From positions 310,001 through 374,000 of the forward strand of contig NZ_JAPCKK010000001.1 in NCBI RefSeq assembly GCF_030705605.1: 64,000 nucleotides of DNA, read 5' to 3'. Position numbers and translations under genes: made by a program. Of this stretch, positions 15,203 to 23,810 are shown in pieces (the first letter of the stretch is position 1; each line of letters opens with the position of its first letter). A model generated the notes under the pieces. It was not told where the DNA came from and made no database searches. It saw only the letters and a program-made list of their open reading frames with translations. The DNA comes from Paenibacillus zeirhizosphaerae (lineage in GTDB: Bacteria > Bacillota > Bacilli > Paenibacillales > Paenibacillaceae).

Positions 15203-15218
15203 TCCCAAGCGTTTGGGA
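15203..15218. repeat. 16-bp palindrome, copy 3 (TCCCAAGCGTTTGGGA)
   Basis: Identical to copy 1, with the arms extended to AATCCCAA/TTGGGATT (15201-15220). It lies 15 bases upstream of the hicAB -35 and about 145 bases from the attachment site. Confidence 0.85.
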
Positions 15219-15231
15219 TTTTAAGTGGCGC

Positions 15232-15251
15232 ATGGGGCAATTATGGGGCAA
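15232..15251. repeat. Paired ATGGGGCAA direct repeats, candidate integrase arm sites
   Basis: Two exact copies of ATGGGGCAA (15232-15240 and 15243-15251) with an 11-bp period lie about 115 bp inside the attachment site. Tandem short repeats at this distance are typical binding sites for the arm-binding domain of tyrosine integrases. The function is inferred. Confidence 0.5.
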
Positions 15252-15364
15252 ACATATTTCAAAAACATCATTTTGTTTGCATAACAATGACACATATATT
15301 ATAGTAGAAACAGGTATTCACCAGTCAATTTGGCGGCGGTGACATGTCAGGAATAAGCCTCATA

Positions 15365-15413
15365 TCAGCCTTCCAAGCTGGTAGCGTGGGTTCGATTCCC
15401 ATCACCCGCTCCA
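15365..15413 (+). other. Prophage attachment site: 3' end of tRNA-Gly(TCC)
   Basis: The 49 bases reproduce a tRNA-Gly from the anticodon stem to the CCA end: anticodon loop CTTCCAA, variable region, T-arm GTGGG-TTCGATT-CCCAT, 3' acceptor strand CACCCGC, then T and CCA. No matching 5' half (GCGGGTG and a D-arm) lies upstream; the bases there are unrelated. This is what integration into a tRNA gene leaves at the far end, with the intact tRNA expected at the other end of the prophage, outside the window. Confidence 0.88.
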
Positions 15414-15431
15414 TCTAGACTTCGAGCGACC

Positions 15432-15457
15432 AGTCCTTGTGAATTCAGGGGCTTTTT
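15432..15457 (+). terminator. Terminator originally serving tRNA-Gly
   Basis: Imperfect stem AGTCCT/AGGGGCT followed by TTTTT, 19 bases after the tRNA-Gly CCA. Outer arms CGAGCGA (15423-15429) and TCGCTCG (15464-15470) enclose it. Confidence 0.5.
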
Positions 15458-15751
15458 CTATATCGCTCGGATATTATACTGAATGACGAAGCGTAAATTT
15501 GCCGAAAGGAAGGTAACCACACGTCCGATGAAGTAAGCACATCGATTTTCCAGTCCAACTGCATGTGATAGGCAGGCGGCCGCTGCGGCTGCAAAGGGAC
15601 AGGTGTGCTGAAAATTGACTTGCGGATGAGATGGTTGCTTTACCATAGACGGAAATCCATATCTCATAAGGGATAGGATGGGCAGATTTAGGCTTTTTTG
15701 TGCTGCTCATTCTACAGGCAAGCCCTTGGCAGAACCTTTCTTTGTACGCAG
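15458..15751. other. No confident gene (prophage-chromosome junction)
   Basis: Two overlapping reverse-strand frames of 69 and 78 codons cover 15458-15710 in different phases. The longer starts MSSTKKPKSAHPIPYEIWIS, which looks protein-like for about 20 residues, while the rest is Ser/Cys-rich. No ribosome site supports either. This could be a frameshifted remnant of a small host gene next to the tRNA, but I cannot name it. Confidence 0.3.
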
Positions 15752-15829
15752 TAAGCGCCGCAGTCCGTCTGCGGTTATTCGCCGTTCCTGTGATCGGAAT
15801 CAGGGCGGCTGCTTAAGAGACAAGGGAGG
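15752..15829 (+). promoter_or_regulatory. Structured leader of ABC-F gene
   Basis: Two competing structures are visible. A long-range stem pairs TAAGC-GCCGC (15752-15761) with GCGGC-T-GCTTA (15805-15815). A local hairpin CCGCAG/CTGCGG (15758-15774) uses the same GCCGC bases. The ribosome site AGGGAGG follows at 15823. ABC-F resistance genes are often controlled by such leaders; no T-run is present here, so control of translation would be more likely than termination. Confidence 0.45.
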
Positions 15830-15840
15830 ATGATGCCTTA

Positions 15841-17688
15841 ATGACAACTCTTTTGAGTGTAAAAAATATAAAGAAAGAATGGAACGGACAGCCGCTATTT
15901 GAAAATGTGACGTTTCACATCGTGAAAGGTGAGCGAATTGCGCTTCACGGAAGAAATGGATGTGGAAAGACTACACTGCTGCGCATGCTTCTTGGCGAAG
16001 AAGTCTGCACATCGGGCATGATTGAACGCTCGCTGCCTCTTGAAGAATGGGGGTGGATGAAGCAACACGACGTTTCAGCCGACGGCTTGACGGCTATCGA
16101 GGTGGCACAGAGGGAAAGCGGCCGGTGCTGGGAGCTGAAAATGGCGCTGCGTAAGCAAGAGCTAGTGCTGGAAGGTCTTACAGGAGCCGAAACGGAACGG
16201 GAGGCCGCCAGGTACGGCGAGCTTTTGGAAGAGTATGCCTCGCTTCAGGGCTACAACTGGGAGGCCGAAACGGAAGCGGTCCTGCAACGGGTGGGTATGC
16301 CTGCTGATACTTGGTCTGTGCCTTATAGCAAGCTGAGCGGTGGCCAGAAGACCCGGGTGCGCATTGCGTCGCTAATGCTTCGCAGACCGCAGGTACTCGT
16401 GCTCGATGAGCCGACCAATCATCTGGACAGTGCCGGTCTAGAATGGCTGGAGCAGTGGATCAGGGAATATCGGGGGACTCTGATTTTTGTGTCCCATGAC
16501 AGAACCTTCCTGGATCGAATAGCAACCGGCATTTATGAGCTGTCGTCAGGCGGTATGAAGTGCTATAAGGGAAACTACAGTGATTATCGGCTGCAAAAGG
16601 AAAGAGAGATCAAGGAGCAGCAAACCGAATACCGCAAGCAGGAGCAGGCAAGGGCCGCTCTGGAAGCCTCCATAAGGAACTACAGGGAGTGGTTCCATCG
16701 TGCTCATCGTGCCGCCACCGATGTTGAGGTCAAGATTACGCAAAGTTATTACAAGGCGAAAGCCAACAAAAACATCTCCCGTTATCATGCGAAGCAAAAG
16801 GAGTTGGAGCGTCTGGAGCAGGACCGGGTTGAAAAACCGCGGGAAGAGCAGCGGCTGAAAATCAGGCTGGAAGATACCGGCTTTCAAGCTAGGACGCTGC
16901 TGCGGATGGAAAGGGTTCACTTCGGGTTCGGCGATACAGTTATTTTTCAGGACCTGACCATGAGTCTAGGCCGAGGTGACCGGCTCGCGGTACTGGGTCC
17001 TAACGGATCAGGCAAAACCACCCTCCTGCGGCTGCTGGTTGGTGAGATTGAGCCGATTGCGGGAGATGTGTTAAGACATCCGCAGTTGAAGATCGGGTAC
17101 TTTTCACAGGAGCTTGAGGAGCTGCCCTATCATCAGACGCTGCTTGACAGTCTGCTTGAGCTGCCTTCCATGACCCAGACGGAAGCACGTACCCTTCTGG
17201 GCTGCTTTCTCTTCTCCAGGGAGTCTGTATATAAAAAGATTGGAGACCTAAGCATGGGTGAGCAGTGCAGAGCTGCCTTCCTGCGTCTTTATTTCAGCGG
17301 GGCAGACCTGCTCGTTCTGGATGAGCCCACCAACTATCTGGATATCAGCACGCGAGAGGTGCTTGAAGACGCGCTTTTGAAGTATGAAGGAGCGCTTGTC
17401 CTGGTCTCGCATGACCGGGAGCTGATTCGCAGAACCGCCAACCGTTTGCTGGAGCTCCAGCCTGGAGGGGGGCACGAATGGTATGAAGGTGGAATCAAGG
17501 AGCGGGAGGAATCGCGTGTTGCTGGTGTTGTGTCGGCAGGATCTGACGGCGAAGAGCGGATGAGGCTTGAATGGCGGCTTACTGAACTGTTGGGAACAAC
17601 GGACAGTGAGGCTGTTGATCAGAAGTCTGTGTTGGCGGAAATTCGCAAGATCCGCAGCAGGCTGGATGAATTGAACCACAAGGGCTAA
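15841..17688 (+). CDS. ABC-F family ATPase (ribosome-associated)
   Basis: A 615-residue protein with two ABC domains and no membrane segments, the ABC-F layout of translation factors and antibiotic-resistance ribosome-protection proteins. Domain 1 has Walker A GRNGCGKT (37-44), signature LSGGQ (165-169) and Walker [12 protein letters not shown] (D189). Domain 2 has GPNGSGKT (386-393), a variant signature LSMGE, and [11 protein letters not shown]. The linker (about 240-330) is long, charged and helical, as needed to reach the P-site tRNA. The C terminus is a short coiled coil. The degenerate second signature occurs in resistance-type members such as Vga/Msr/VmlR, but I cannot tell a resistance factor from a housekeeping one. 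The start ATG overlaps a tiny MMP-stop frame (15830-15841). Confidence 0.88.
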   Translation: MTTLLSVKNIKKEWNGQPLFENVTFHIVKGERIALHGRNGCGKTTLLRMLLGEEVCTSGMIERSLPLEEWGWMKQHDVSADGLTAIEVAQRESGRCWELKMALRKQELVLEGLTGAETEREAARYGELLEEYASLQGYNWEAETEAVLQRVGMPADTWSVPYSKLSGGQKTRVRIASLMLRRPQVLVLDEPTNHLDSAGLEWLEQWIREYRGTLIFVSHDRTFLDRIATGIYELSSGGMKCYKGNYSDYRLQKEREIKEQQTEYRKQEQARAALEASIRNYREWFHRAHRAATDVEVKITQSYYKAKANKNISRYHAKQKELERLEQDRVEKPREEQRLKIRLEDTGFQARTLLRMERVHFGFGDTVIFQDLTMSLGRGDRLAVLGPNGSGKTTLLRLLVGEIEPIAGDVLRHPQLKIGYFSQELEELPYHQTLLDSLLELPSMTQTEARTLLGCFLFSRESVYKKIGDLSMGEQCRAAFLRLYFSGADLLVLDEPTNYLDISTREVLEDALLKYEGALVLVSHDRELIRRTANRLLELQPGGGHEWYEGGIKEREESRVAGVVSAGSDGEERMRLEWRLTELLGTTDSEAVDQKSVLAEIRKIRSRLDELNHKG

Positions 17689-17694
17689 TACAGG

Positions 17695-17723
17695 TTGCAA
17701 GCACAGTTAGTTTGACCTATAAT
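17695..17723 (+). promoter_or_regulatory. Promoter of pheST T-box leader
   Basis: TTGCAA (17695-17700) and TATAAT (17718-17723) with a 17-base spacer, just after the ABC-F stop codon. Confidence 0.85.
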
Positions 17724-17732
17724 GAATGGGTC

Positions 17733-18057
17733 ACAGTTTTTTTGTAGCTCGTGAAAATGAAAATGCCTTGATGGAGAGAGTAGGCAGTGCCTGGTGCACA
17801 GGGAGGAAACGCCGTGGATTGAGAGCGTTTCTGCAGACACAGACCTGTTGAAGTTCACTCTGGAGCAGTCCCTTGAACCTTGACCGTATATACTGCGCGG
17901 CAGGACAGTAGGGGGTACCGGTTCACGACCGTTACAGCGTGTTGAGCGAGACGATTGATGAAATGCTGGAATTGGAATCCGTATTGGATTTCCCGATCGT
18001 CTAACAAGGGTGGTACCACGGTCTTTTCGTCCCTTACGGGAGAGAAGGCCTTTTTTT
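17733..18057 (+). promoter_or_regulatory. T-box leader of pheST (Phe specifier)
   Basis: The leader has the T-box motif AGGGTGGTACCACG (18007-18020) and a competing terminator in which GGTCTTTTC pairs with GAGAAGGCC, followed by seven T (18020-18057). A Stem I region lies at about 17760-17870; the triplet TTC followed by A at 17854-17856 is a good Phe specifier. Uncharged tRNA-Phe would bind, stabilise the antiterminator and let transcription reach pheS. No phe leader peptide is seen. Confidence 0.9.
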
Positions 18058-18109
18058 GTTGCGTACATACCGGAAGCTACCGGGTGATTACACAAAGGAG
18101 GCATCAGGA

Positions 18110-19147
18110 ATGATGAAGGAAAAACTGGAAGCATTGAAGGTTGAGGCCCTGGCTCAGTTGGAGCAGGTATCCGATCCCCAGACATTGAACGACCTGCGTG
18201 TCAAGTACTTAGGCAAGAAGGGAGCGCTGACCGAAGTTTTGCGCGGCATGGGCGGGTTGAGTGCGGAAGAGCGTCCAATCATTGGCCAGGTGGCCAATGA
18301 TGTGCGCGGCGCGATTGAAGAGATTATTGAATCCAAGCAGCAGGCTTTCCAGCGTGCCGAGACAGAGCAAAGACTGCGCGCGGAACGAGTGGATGTCACA
18401 CTGCCGGGCCGTAACATGCCGCAGGGCGGCGTTCATCCATTGAACAAGGTGATCGCTGAAATTGAAGATATCTTTTTGGGCATGGGCTACCGTGTGGCGG
18501 AAGGACCGGAGGTTGAGACCGATTATTTTAACTTTGAAGCGCTGAATTTGCCGAAAAACCATCCGGCCCGCGATATGCAGGATTCCTTTTATATCACTGA
18601 GGAGCTGCTGATGCGTACGCATACTTCACCGGTGCAGGTGCGGACGATGCAGTCCATGCGCGGAGAAGCCCCGCTCAAGGTCATTTGCCCGGGCAAGGTG
18701 TACCGTCGTGATGATGATGATGCTACCCATTCCTTTCAGTTCCACCAGATTGAAGGTATCGTTATTGGCGAAAATATCCGTATGAGTGATCTTAAAGGGA
18801 CGCTGCTTCAATTCTCCCGGGAGATGTTCGGCAGTCAGACACAGATTCGCCTGCGTCCGAGCTTCTTCCCGTTCACTGAGCCAAGCGCTGAAATGGATGT
18901 GACCTGTGTGCAGTGCGGCGGCAGCGGCTGCCGGATGTGCAAGCAGACAGGCTGGCTTGAAATTTTGGGCTGCGGTATGGTGCATCCGAAGGTTTTGGAA
19001 ATGGGAGGATACGATCCGGAGAAATACAGCGGGTTTGCGTTTGGCATGGGCGTGGAGCGAATCGCGATTCTGAAATACGGCATTGACGATATCCGCCATT
19101 TCTATAATAGCGATATGGCGTTCCTGAAGCAGTTCGCACGGAATTAA
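18110..19147 (+). CDS. pheS: Phenylalanine--tRNA ligase alpha subunit
   Basis: A 345-residue catalytic subunit that joins with PheT in an alpha2-beta2 enzyme. AAAGGAGG (18094-18101) lies 8 bases before ATG 18110; the longer frame runs into the T-box terminator and is rejected. The N-terminal coiled coil (about 1-85) binds tRNA. The class II core shows motif 1 around [20 protein letters not shown], motif 2 [26 protein letters not shown], and motif 3 [18 protein letters not shown]. The phenylalanine-binding FTEPSAEMD segment is present. Length is normal for the family. It is co-transcribed with pheT 27 bases downstream. Confidence 0.98.
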   Translation: MMKEKLEALKVEALAQLEQVSDPQTLNDLRVKYLGKKGALTEVLRGMGGLSAEERPIIGQVANDVRGAIEEIIESKQQAFQRAETEQRLRAERVDVTLPGRNMPQGGVHPLNKVIAEIEDIFLGMGYRVAEGPEVETDYFNFEALNLPKNHPARDMQDSFYITEELLMRTHTSPVQVRTMQSMRGEAPLKVICPGKVYRRDDDDATHSFQFHQIEGIVIGENIRMSDLKGTLLQFSREMFGSQTQIRLRPSFFPFTEPSAEMDVTCVQCGGSGCRMCKQTGWLEILGCGMVHPKVLEMGGYDPEKYSGFAFGMGVERIAILKYGIDDIRHFYNSDMAFLKQFARN

Positions 19148-19174
19148 TACTCGGATAAAAGGAAGTGAGCGTAG

Positions 19175-21619
19175 ATGAAAGTATCAACCGAATGGCTGTC
19201 TGACTATATATCGCTTGAGCAGGTGACTGCTGAGGAGCTGGCTGAGCGCATTACCCGGGCGGGTATTGAAATCGATGTGGTGGAGAACCGGAACAAGGGT
19301 GTCTCGGGAGTTGTTGTAGGTTACGTTAAAAGCAAGGAGAAGCACCCGGATGCGGATAAGCTGAACGTCTGTGTCGTCGATGTAGGGCAAGGCGAGGATT
19401 TGCAAATCGTATGTGGCGCTAAAAATGTGGATGTGGGCCAGAAGGTGCCGGTAGCGATGATTGGGGCCAAGCTGCCCGGCGATTTCCAAATTAAAAAAGC
19501 CAAGCTGCGCGGCGTCGAGTCCCAGGGCATGATCTGCTCCGCCAAGGAGCTGGGCATGAACGACAAGCTGCTGCCGAAAGAGCAGCAGGAAGGTATCCTT
19601 GTTCTTCCGGCAGACGCCGAGCTGGGCACTCCGATCGAAAAGCTGCTTGGCCTGGACGATAAGGTTCTGGAATTCGACTTGACTCCGAACCGCTCGGACT
19701 GCCTCAGTATGCTGGGAGCTGCTTATGAAGTGAGCGCGATTCTCGGAAGAGACATCAAGGTTCCCGATCCGGAGCAGGACCTGATTGAAACGGCTGAATC
19801 CGCAGCGGGACATCTTTCAGTATCCGTGGCGGCATCCGAGCTGTGCAGCCACTATGCGGCTCGCGTAATCACCGGAGTAACGATCGGAGCCTCCCCGTTG
19901 TGGATGCAAAACCGCTTGATGGCAGCCGGCATCCGCCCGATCAATAACATTGTCGACATCACCAACTACGTGATGCTGGAATACGGACAACCTTTGCATG
20001 CTTTTGATGCGGCCAAGCTGAGCGGACGGATTGACGTGCGTCTGGCGCGTGCAGGCGAAACGCTTGTAACGCTGGACGATCAGGAACGCAAGCTTGAGCC
20101 TCATATGCTGCTGATTACTGACGGAGAGAAACCGTTGGCCTTGGCGGGTGTCATGGGCGGAGCCAACTCGGAGGTTACTGCGGACACGGTCGATATTGTG
20201 CTGGAGTCGGCGAAATTTGACGGCGGAAGCGTGCGTAAGACATCCCGTCAACTAGGGCTGCGTTCCGAAGCAAGCCTCCGTTTTGAAAAAGAAGTTGATC
20301 CGGCTGCAGTCATCCCTGCGCTCAACCGTGCGGCAGCGCTGATCCAGCGCTACGCAGGCGGAGCGGTACAGCAGGGCATTGTCCAGTATAATGAAGCGAA
20401 TATCGCTCCACGGATCATTACCTTGTCGCTGGAGAAGCTGAATCGTTACCTGGGGACTGACCTATCTATGCTGGAAGTGAAGACGATCTTCAGTCGGCTT
20501 CATTTTTCTTGCGGGGACCTTGAGCATGGCCAGCTGGAAGTGGAGGTTCCGACACGGCGCGGTGATATTACGCTGGATGTGGACTTGTTCGAAGAGGTTG
20601 CCCGCCTCTATGGGTACGATAATATTCCGACCACAGCTATCGAGGGCCCTACAACGCCTGGTGCGCTGACTCCTGCACAAGCTCTGCGCCGTTCTCTGCG
20701 CGGCCTGCTTGTTCATGGCGGATGGCAGGAGATCATCAGCTATTCCTTTATTCATCCGGATCGTACGGGACTGTATCCTGCTCTTACAGAAGGCAGTCAC
20801 CCGGTAGCTTTGGCTATGCCAATGAGTGAAGATCGGAGCATGCTGCGTACCAGCATCATTCCCCAACTGCTGGATGCCGCCGTATACAACATGAACCGCA
20901 AGCAGGAAGATCTGGCCCTGTTTGAAATTGGCAGTGTGTTCTTCAGCGGTGAGAAGACGTTGACTAAGCAGCCGCAGGAGATTCTTGTGCTCAGTTTGCT
21001 TCTGACAGGCAAGCGCCGCAGCCAGCAATGGAACATTAAGGCGGAGGCTGTCGATTTCTTTGACATCAAGGGTGCTCTTGAAACGCTGTTGGACTATGTG
21101 GGTCTGGCAGGTAAGGTACGTTATACCGCTGATAGTCCGGCAGGATACCATCCGGGGCGTTCCGCTTCCGTATATCTGGAGATCGAAGGGCGAGCGGAAC
21201 TGATCGGCACGGTGGGCCAGGTTCACCCTGAGCTGCAGCAGCAATACGACCTACAGGACACGTATGTAGCGGAAATTGCTCTAGAGCCGGTAATCCGTCA
21301 CCAAAATGGCGCCATCCGTTATCAGGAGTTGACCCGCTTCCCTTCCGTCGAACGTGATATTGCGGTAGTTGTCAACGAAACGGTGGAAGCAGGCGAGCTG
21401 CTGCGTGTGATTCGCGAAAACGGCGGCGAGCTGCTGACTCAAGCTCGGGTGTTCGATGTCTTCACAGGCAGCAAGCTTGGAGAAGGCAAGAAAAGCATTG
21501 CCATTGCGCTGCTGTACCGTCACCGTGAACGTACATTGACCGATGAAGAAATTAACGGCACGCACAGCCGGATCGTTGAGGCACTGGAACAAACTTTTGG
21601 CGCTGAATTAAGAAAGTAG
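19175..21619 (+). CDS. pheT: Phenylalanine--tRNA ligase beta subunit
   Basis: An 814-residue subunit of normal bacterial length. Order: EMAP-II-like tRNA-binding OB domain (about 40-155, GYVKSKEKHPDADKLNVC), B3/B4 editing region (about 210-400, with the NNIVDITNYVMLEYGQPLHAFD motif), B5 DNA-binding-like domain (about 405-475), a catalytic-like core (about 480-690) and the C-terminal ferredoxin-like anticodon-binding domain (about 720-814, RFPSVERDIAVVV). The B3/B4 domain removes mischarged tyrosine. The start has AAAGGAAG upstream. A terminator follows at 21633. Confidence 0.98.
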   Translation: MKVSTEWLSDYISLEQVTAEELAERITRAGIEIDVVENRNKGVSGVVVGYVKSKEKHPDADKLNVCVVDVGQGEDLQIVCGAKNVDVGQKVPVAMIGAKLPGDFQIKKAKLRGVESQGMICSAKELGMNDKLLPKEQQEGILVLPADAELGTPIEKLLGLDDKVLEFDLTPNRSDCLSMLGAAYEVSAILGRDIKVPDPEQDLIETAESAAGHLSVSVAASELCSHYAARVITGVTIGASPLWMQNRLMAAGIRPINNIVDITNYVMLEYGQPLHAFDAAKLSGRIDVRLARAGETLVTLDDQERKLEPHMLLITDGEKPLALAGVMGGANSEVTADTVDIVLESAKFDGGSVRKTSRQLGLRSEASLRFEKEVDPAAVIPALNRAAALIQRYAGGAVQQGIVQYNEANIAPRIITLSLEKLNRYLGTDLSMLEVKTIFSRLHFSCGDLEHGQLEVEVPTRRGDITLDVDLFEEVARLYGYDNIPTTAIEGPTTPGALTPAQALRRSLRGLLVHGGWQEIISYSFIHPDRTGLYPALTEGSHPVALAMPMSEDRSMLRTSIIPQLLDAAVYNMNRKQEDLALFEIGSVFFSGEKTLTKQPQEILVLSLLLTGKRRSQQWNIKAEAVDFFDIKGALETLLDYVGLAGKVRYTADSPAGYHPGRSASVYLEIEGRAELIGTVGQVHPELQQQYDLQDTYVAEIALEPVIRHQNGAIRYQELTRFPSVERDIAVVVNETVEAGELLRVIRENGGELLTQARVFDVFTGSKLGEGKKSIAIALLYRHRERTLTDEEINGTHSRIVEALEQTFGAELRK

Positions 21620-21632
21620 CAGGAGATAAGTC

Positions 21633-21679
21633 AAGCCACATCGAATCTAAGGTGAAGAGGTTCGGTGTGGCTTTTTTTC
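21633..21679 (+). terminator. Terminator of pheST operon
   Basis: AAGCCACA...TGTGGCTT stem with an inner GAA/TTC pairing, followed by a run of seven T. Confidence 0.85.
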
Positions 21680-21830
21680 TCTTCGCTAGCGCCGTTCGCT
21701 CGCTTCACTTGATTGATGATGAAATAAGTTGCAAAATAGATAATGAACAGAATTCCCAGTCCGAACGGGAGTTGAAAACGAACAACAGACATCCCAGAAT
21801 CAACACACAGAACTGGAGGAGGGCATAATT

Positions 21831-23753
21831 GTGACTACACCGGATCGCACACGCGTTACCGTTGAAATATACGGAAATTCCTATAAGCTTGTTGGAAGCA
21901 GTACAGAATATATGAAGCAGGTTGCAAGCTATGTAAATGATAGAATGCATACGATAGCGCAGGCTCACGCTCATCTGGATATTCCGCGCATTGCGGTACT
22001 CGCTGCAGTTCACATGGCGGAAGAAGCAGTTAAATCCCAGGAAATCGAGAGGAAAATGAACCGAATCGTCGAGGAACGTTCTGAATTGCGGGAAGACCTG
22101 GCAAAGCTGCAAACCCTCCTCGGGGAGCAGCAGCAGAAGAATGCCGTACTGCTGGAAGCAGGCGACCGTATCGTACAGGAGAAGGAACAGGCGTTGGCGA
22201 GGCTGGCGGAAGCCGAACAGAATGCGGCACGGGAAAAGGCTGAACTGAAGAGCAGGCTGGAGCAACAGATGAAGAAAGAGGCCGAGCTGCTTAAAGAGAA
22301 GGAGCGGACACAGACAGCCGCCAGACAGGTCGAGACCAAGCTGGCCGCTGCAGAGAAGGAATATAAATCAAGACTGCAATCGGAGAAGGAGCAGCTGCAA
22401 TTCAGCCTGAACGAAGAACAGCAAAAGGCAAGAGCAGCCTGGCAATCCGAGCTGGCGGCCCTTCGCAAGCGCTTGGAGGATGAGAAAGGACAGATCCTCA
22501 CTTCATTAAAAGAAGAACAGGCCTTGCGCCAACAGGCTGAGACCCTTCAAGAAGAGATTCGGCAAGAGTACGAGGAAGAGCTCAAGCAGTTCCGAAACCG
22601 TTTGGACGAGCTTGAGTTAAGTGAACAGCTACTCACCGAGGAACTGCAAGGTACCTCAGAACAGATGAAGCAAGCCGAAGCTGCCCGTCAGGAGCTTGAA
22701 GACCGCTTGAAGGAGGCAGCGGCCGCAGAGGAAAAGTCTGCTAGCAGACTCCAATCTCTTCAAGGTGAGATAAATGAGAAGAATACTGAGCTGAAACGGA
22801 TGCAGCAGGCTTCCTCCAAAGCGGAGGAAGAGCAGAGAAGGATGCAGAAGCTGCTTGAACAGGCACATGTCTCGGTACGCAAACTGCAGGCTGAAATGGC
22901 TGATCTATCCAAGAAAGAGCAGACGGCTCGCGAGCTGGCCGGCAAGCATGTGGCAGAGCTTAAGCAGCGCCAGCAGGAGTTGATCGTGAAGACGGATCGG
23001 ATCGGACAGCTTGAGCGGACCATCGAGCAGTTGGAGGAAGACATGGTCGCCGCGCTCAAGCAAGCGGAGGAATTGCAAGGCCGGAACAGCAGCCTGCAGC
23101 GCCAGCTTGCGGAGCAACAGACGGAGATGGACGAGCAGCGTAACGCCCTTGAGCTAGCGCGTGCTGAGGCGCAACAGGCTGCGGAGCTTGCCGCACAGAG
23201 TGATCATCGATACGAGCTTCTGCGCGAGGAGGCCGAAAATCTGCAACAGCAGTCGGAACAGCTTCAGGCTGAACTCGAACGGCTGAATAGACAGGCTGCA
23301 GAGCAGCGGACTGAGTTCGAACAGGCGGAGGAAGAAGCAATAGAGTGGCAGGTCAAGTACGAGGAGAAGCTCGCCGAACTGGAGCATATCGCTGCGGAGG
23401 AGGCACACCGTCAGGAAGAACTGGCGGCATGGGAGCAGCAGATTGCATCCGCATCCGAGGTCCGCGAGCGGCTCCAGCAGGAGGTCGCTGATGTGACCCG
23501 GGAGCAGCAGGATACATTGGCCGAACTGCAGACCGTGACGCAAGCCCGCGAGGAGTTACAGACTCAACTTACAGAAATTGGCGATCGTTATGAGTTGGCT
23601 GCTCATCAACTAAGATTGCTGCAGGTGGAACGCGATATGGAGCGTGAGAAAACGGAGAATCTGGCTGAGAAGCTTGAGCAGCTTCAGGATGAGTATTCAA
23701 AGCTTCAAACGGAGTATAACGAGTGGATCGAGCTCATTGAGCAGGACCAATAG
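21831..23753 (+). CDS. zapA: ZapA-domain cell division protein with giant coiled coil
   Basis: A 640-residue protein. Residues 1-90 are a clear ZapA domain: TRVTVEIYGNSYKLVGSS, a YMKQVASYVNDRM helix and IAVLAAVHMAEEAV. ZapA bundles FtsZ at the division ring. Residues about 90-640 are an almost unbroken Glu/Gln/Lys/Leu/Ala coiled coil without Pro or Gly-rich breaks. B. subtilis ZapA is only about 85 residues. GTG 21831 has GGAGGAGGG about 8 bases upstream. The order pheT-zapA-mutS2 matches the usual Bacilli neighbourhood, so this is the standard zapA locus with a large extension. The reading frame and codon use are continuous, so this does not look like an assembly fusion. Confidence 0.88.
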   Translation: MTTPDRTRVTVEIYGNSYKLVGSSTEYMKQVASYVNDRMHTIAQAHAHLDIPRIAVLAAVHMAEEAVKSQEIERKMNRIVEERSELREDLAKLQTLLGEQQQKNAVLLEAGDRIVQEKEQALARLAEAEQNAAREKAELKSRLEQQMKKEAELLKEKERTQTAARQVETKLAAAEKEYKSRLQSEKEQLQFSLNEEQQKARAAWQSELAALRKRLEDEKGQILTSLKEEQALRQQAETLQEEIRQEYEEELKQFRNRLDELELSEQLLTEELQGTSEQMKQAEAARQELEDRLKEAAAAEEKSASRLQSLQGEINEKNTELKRMQQASSKAEEEQRRMQKLLEQAHVSVRKLQAEMADLSKKEQTARELAGKHVAELKQRQQELIVKTDRIGQLERTIEQLEEDMVAALKQAEELQGRNSSLQRQLAEQQTEMDEQRNALELARAEAQQAAELAAQSDHRYELLREEAENLQQQSEQLQAELERLNRQAAEQRTEFEQAEEEAIEWQVKYEEKLAELEHIAAEEAHRQEELAAWEQQIASASEVRERLQQEVADVTREQQDTLAELQTVTQAREELQTQLTEIGDRYELAAHQLRLLQVERDMEREKTENLAEKLEQLQDEYSKLQTEYNEWIELIEQDQ

Positions 23754-23771
23754 CAATGAGCAAAAATAAGG

Positions 23772-23810
23772 CAAGCCGGCCCGGTTGCAGGTCAGGACGG
23801 CTTGTTTTGT
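23772..23810 (+). terminator. Terminator between zapA and cupredoxin gene
   Basis: CAAGCCG (23772-23778) pairs with CGGCTTG (23798-23804), followed by TTTTGT. It ends zapA transcription and abuts the convergent gene's stop codon. Confidence 0.7.

Larger units (their letters stand above)
1..15413. mobile_element. Right part of a siphovirus-type prophage
   Basis: A contiguous block of phage head, tail, lysis and accessory genes runs from the left edge of the window to a partial tRNA-Gly copy at 15365-15413. Gene order (capsid, connectors, tail tube, chaperones, tape measure, Dit, fibres, Tal, holin, lysin) is that of long-tailed, non-contractile phages of Firmicutes: a tail tube gene but no sheath gene is seen. 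The forward-strand genes overlap or are tightly spaced up to the hairpin at 13251. Integrase, repressor, replication and terminase genes are not in the window, so whether the prophage is complete cannot be judged. All visible structural frames are intact. Confidence 0.95.

Noticed and set aside
15038..15304. An 88-codon forward frame over hicA and the region upstream of its promoter
   Set aside because: It is antisense to hicA and its promoter, has no ribosome site and no recognisable sequence.
15331..15413. A full tRNA-Gly gene at the prophage edge
   Set aside because: The 5' half does not pair with the acceptor strand and no D-arm is present; only the 3' part is tRNA-like.
20462..21244. 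A 260-codon reverse-strand open frame inside pheT
   Set aside because: It is a shadow of a conserved gene with no ribosome site.
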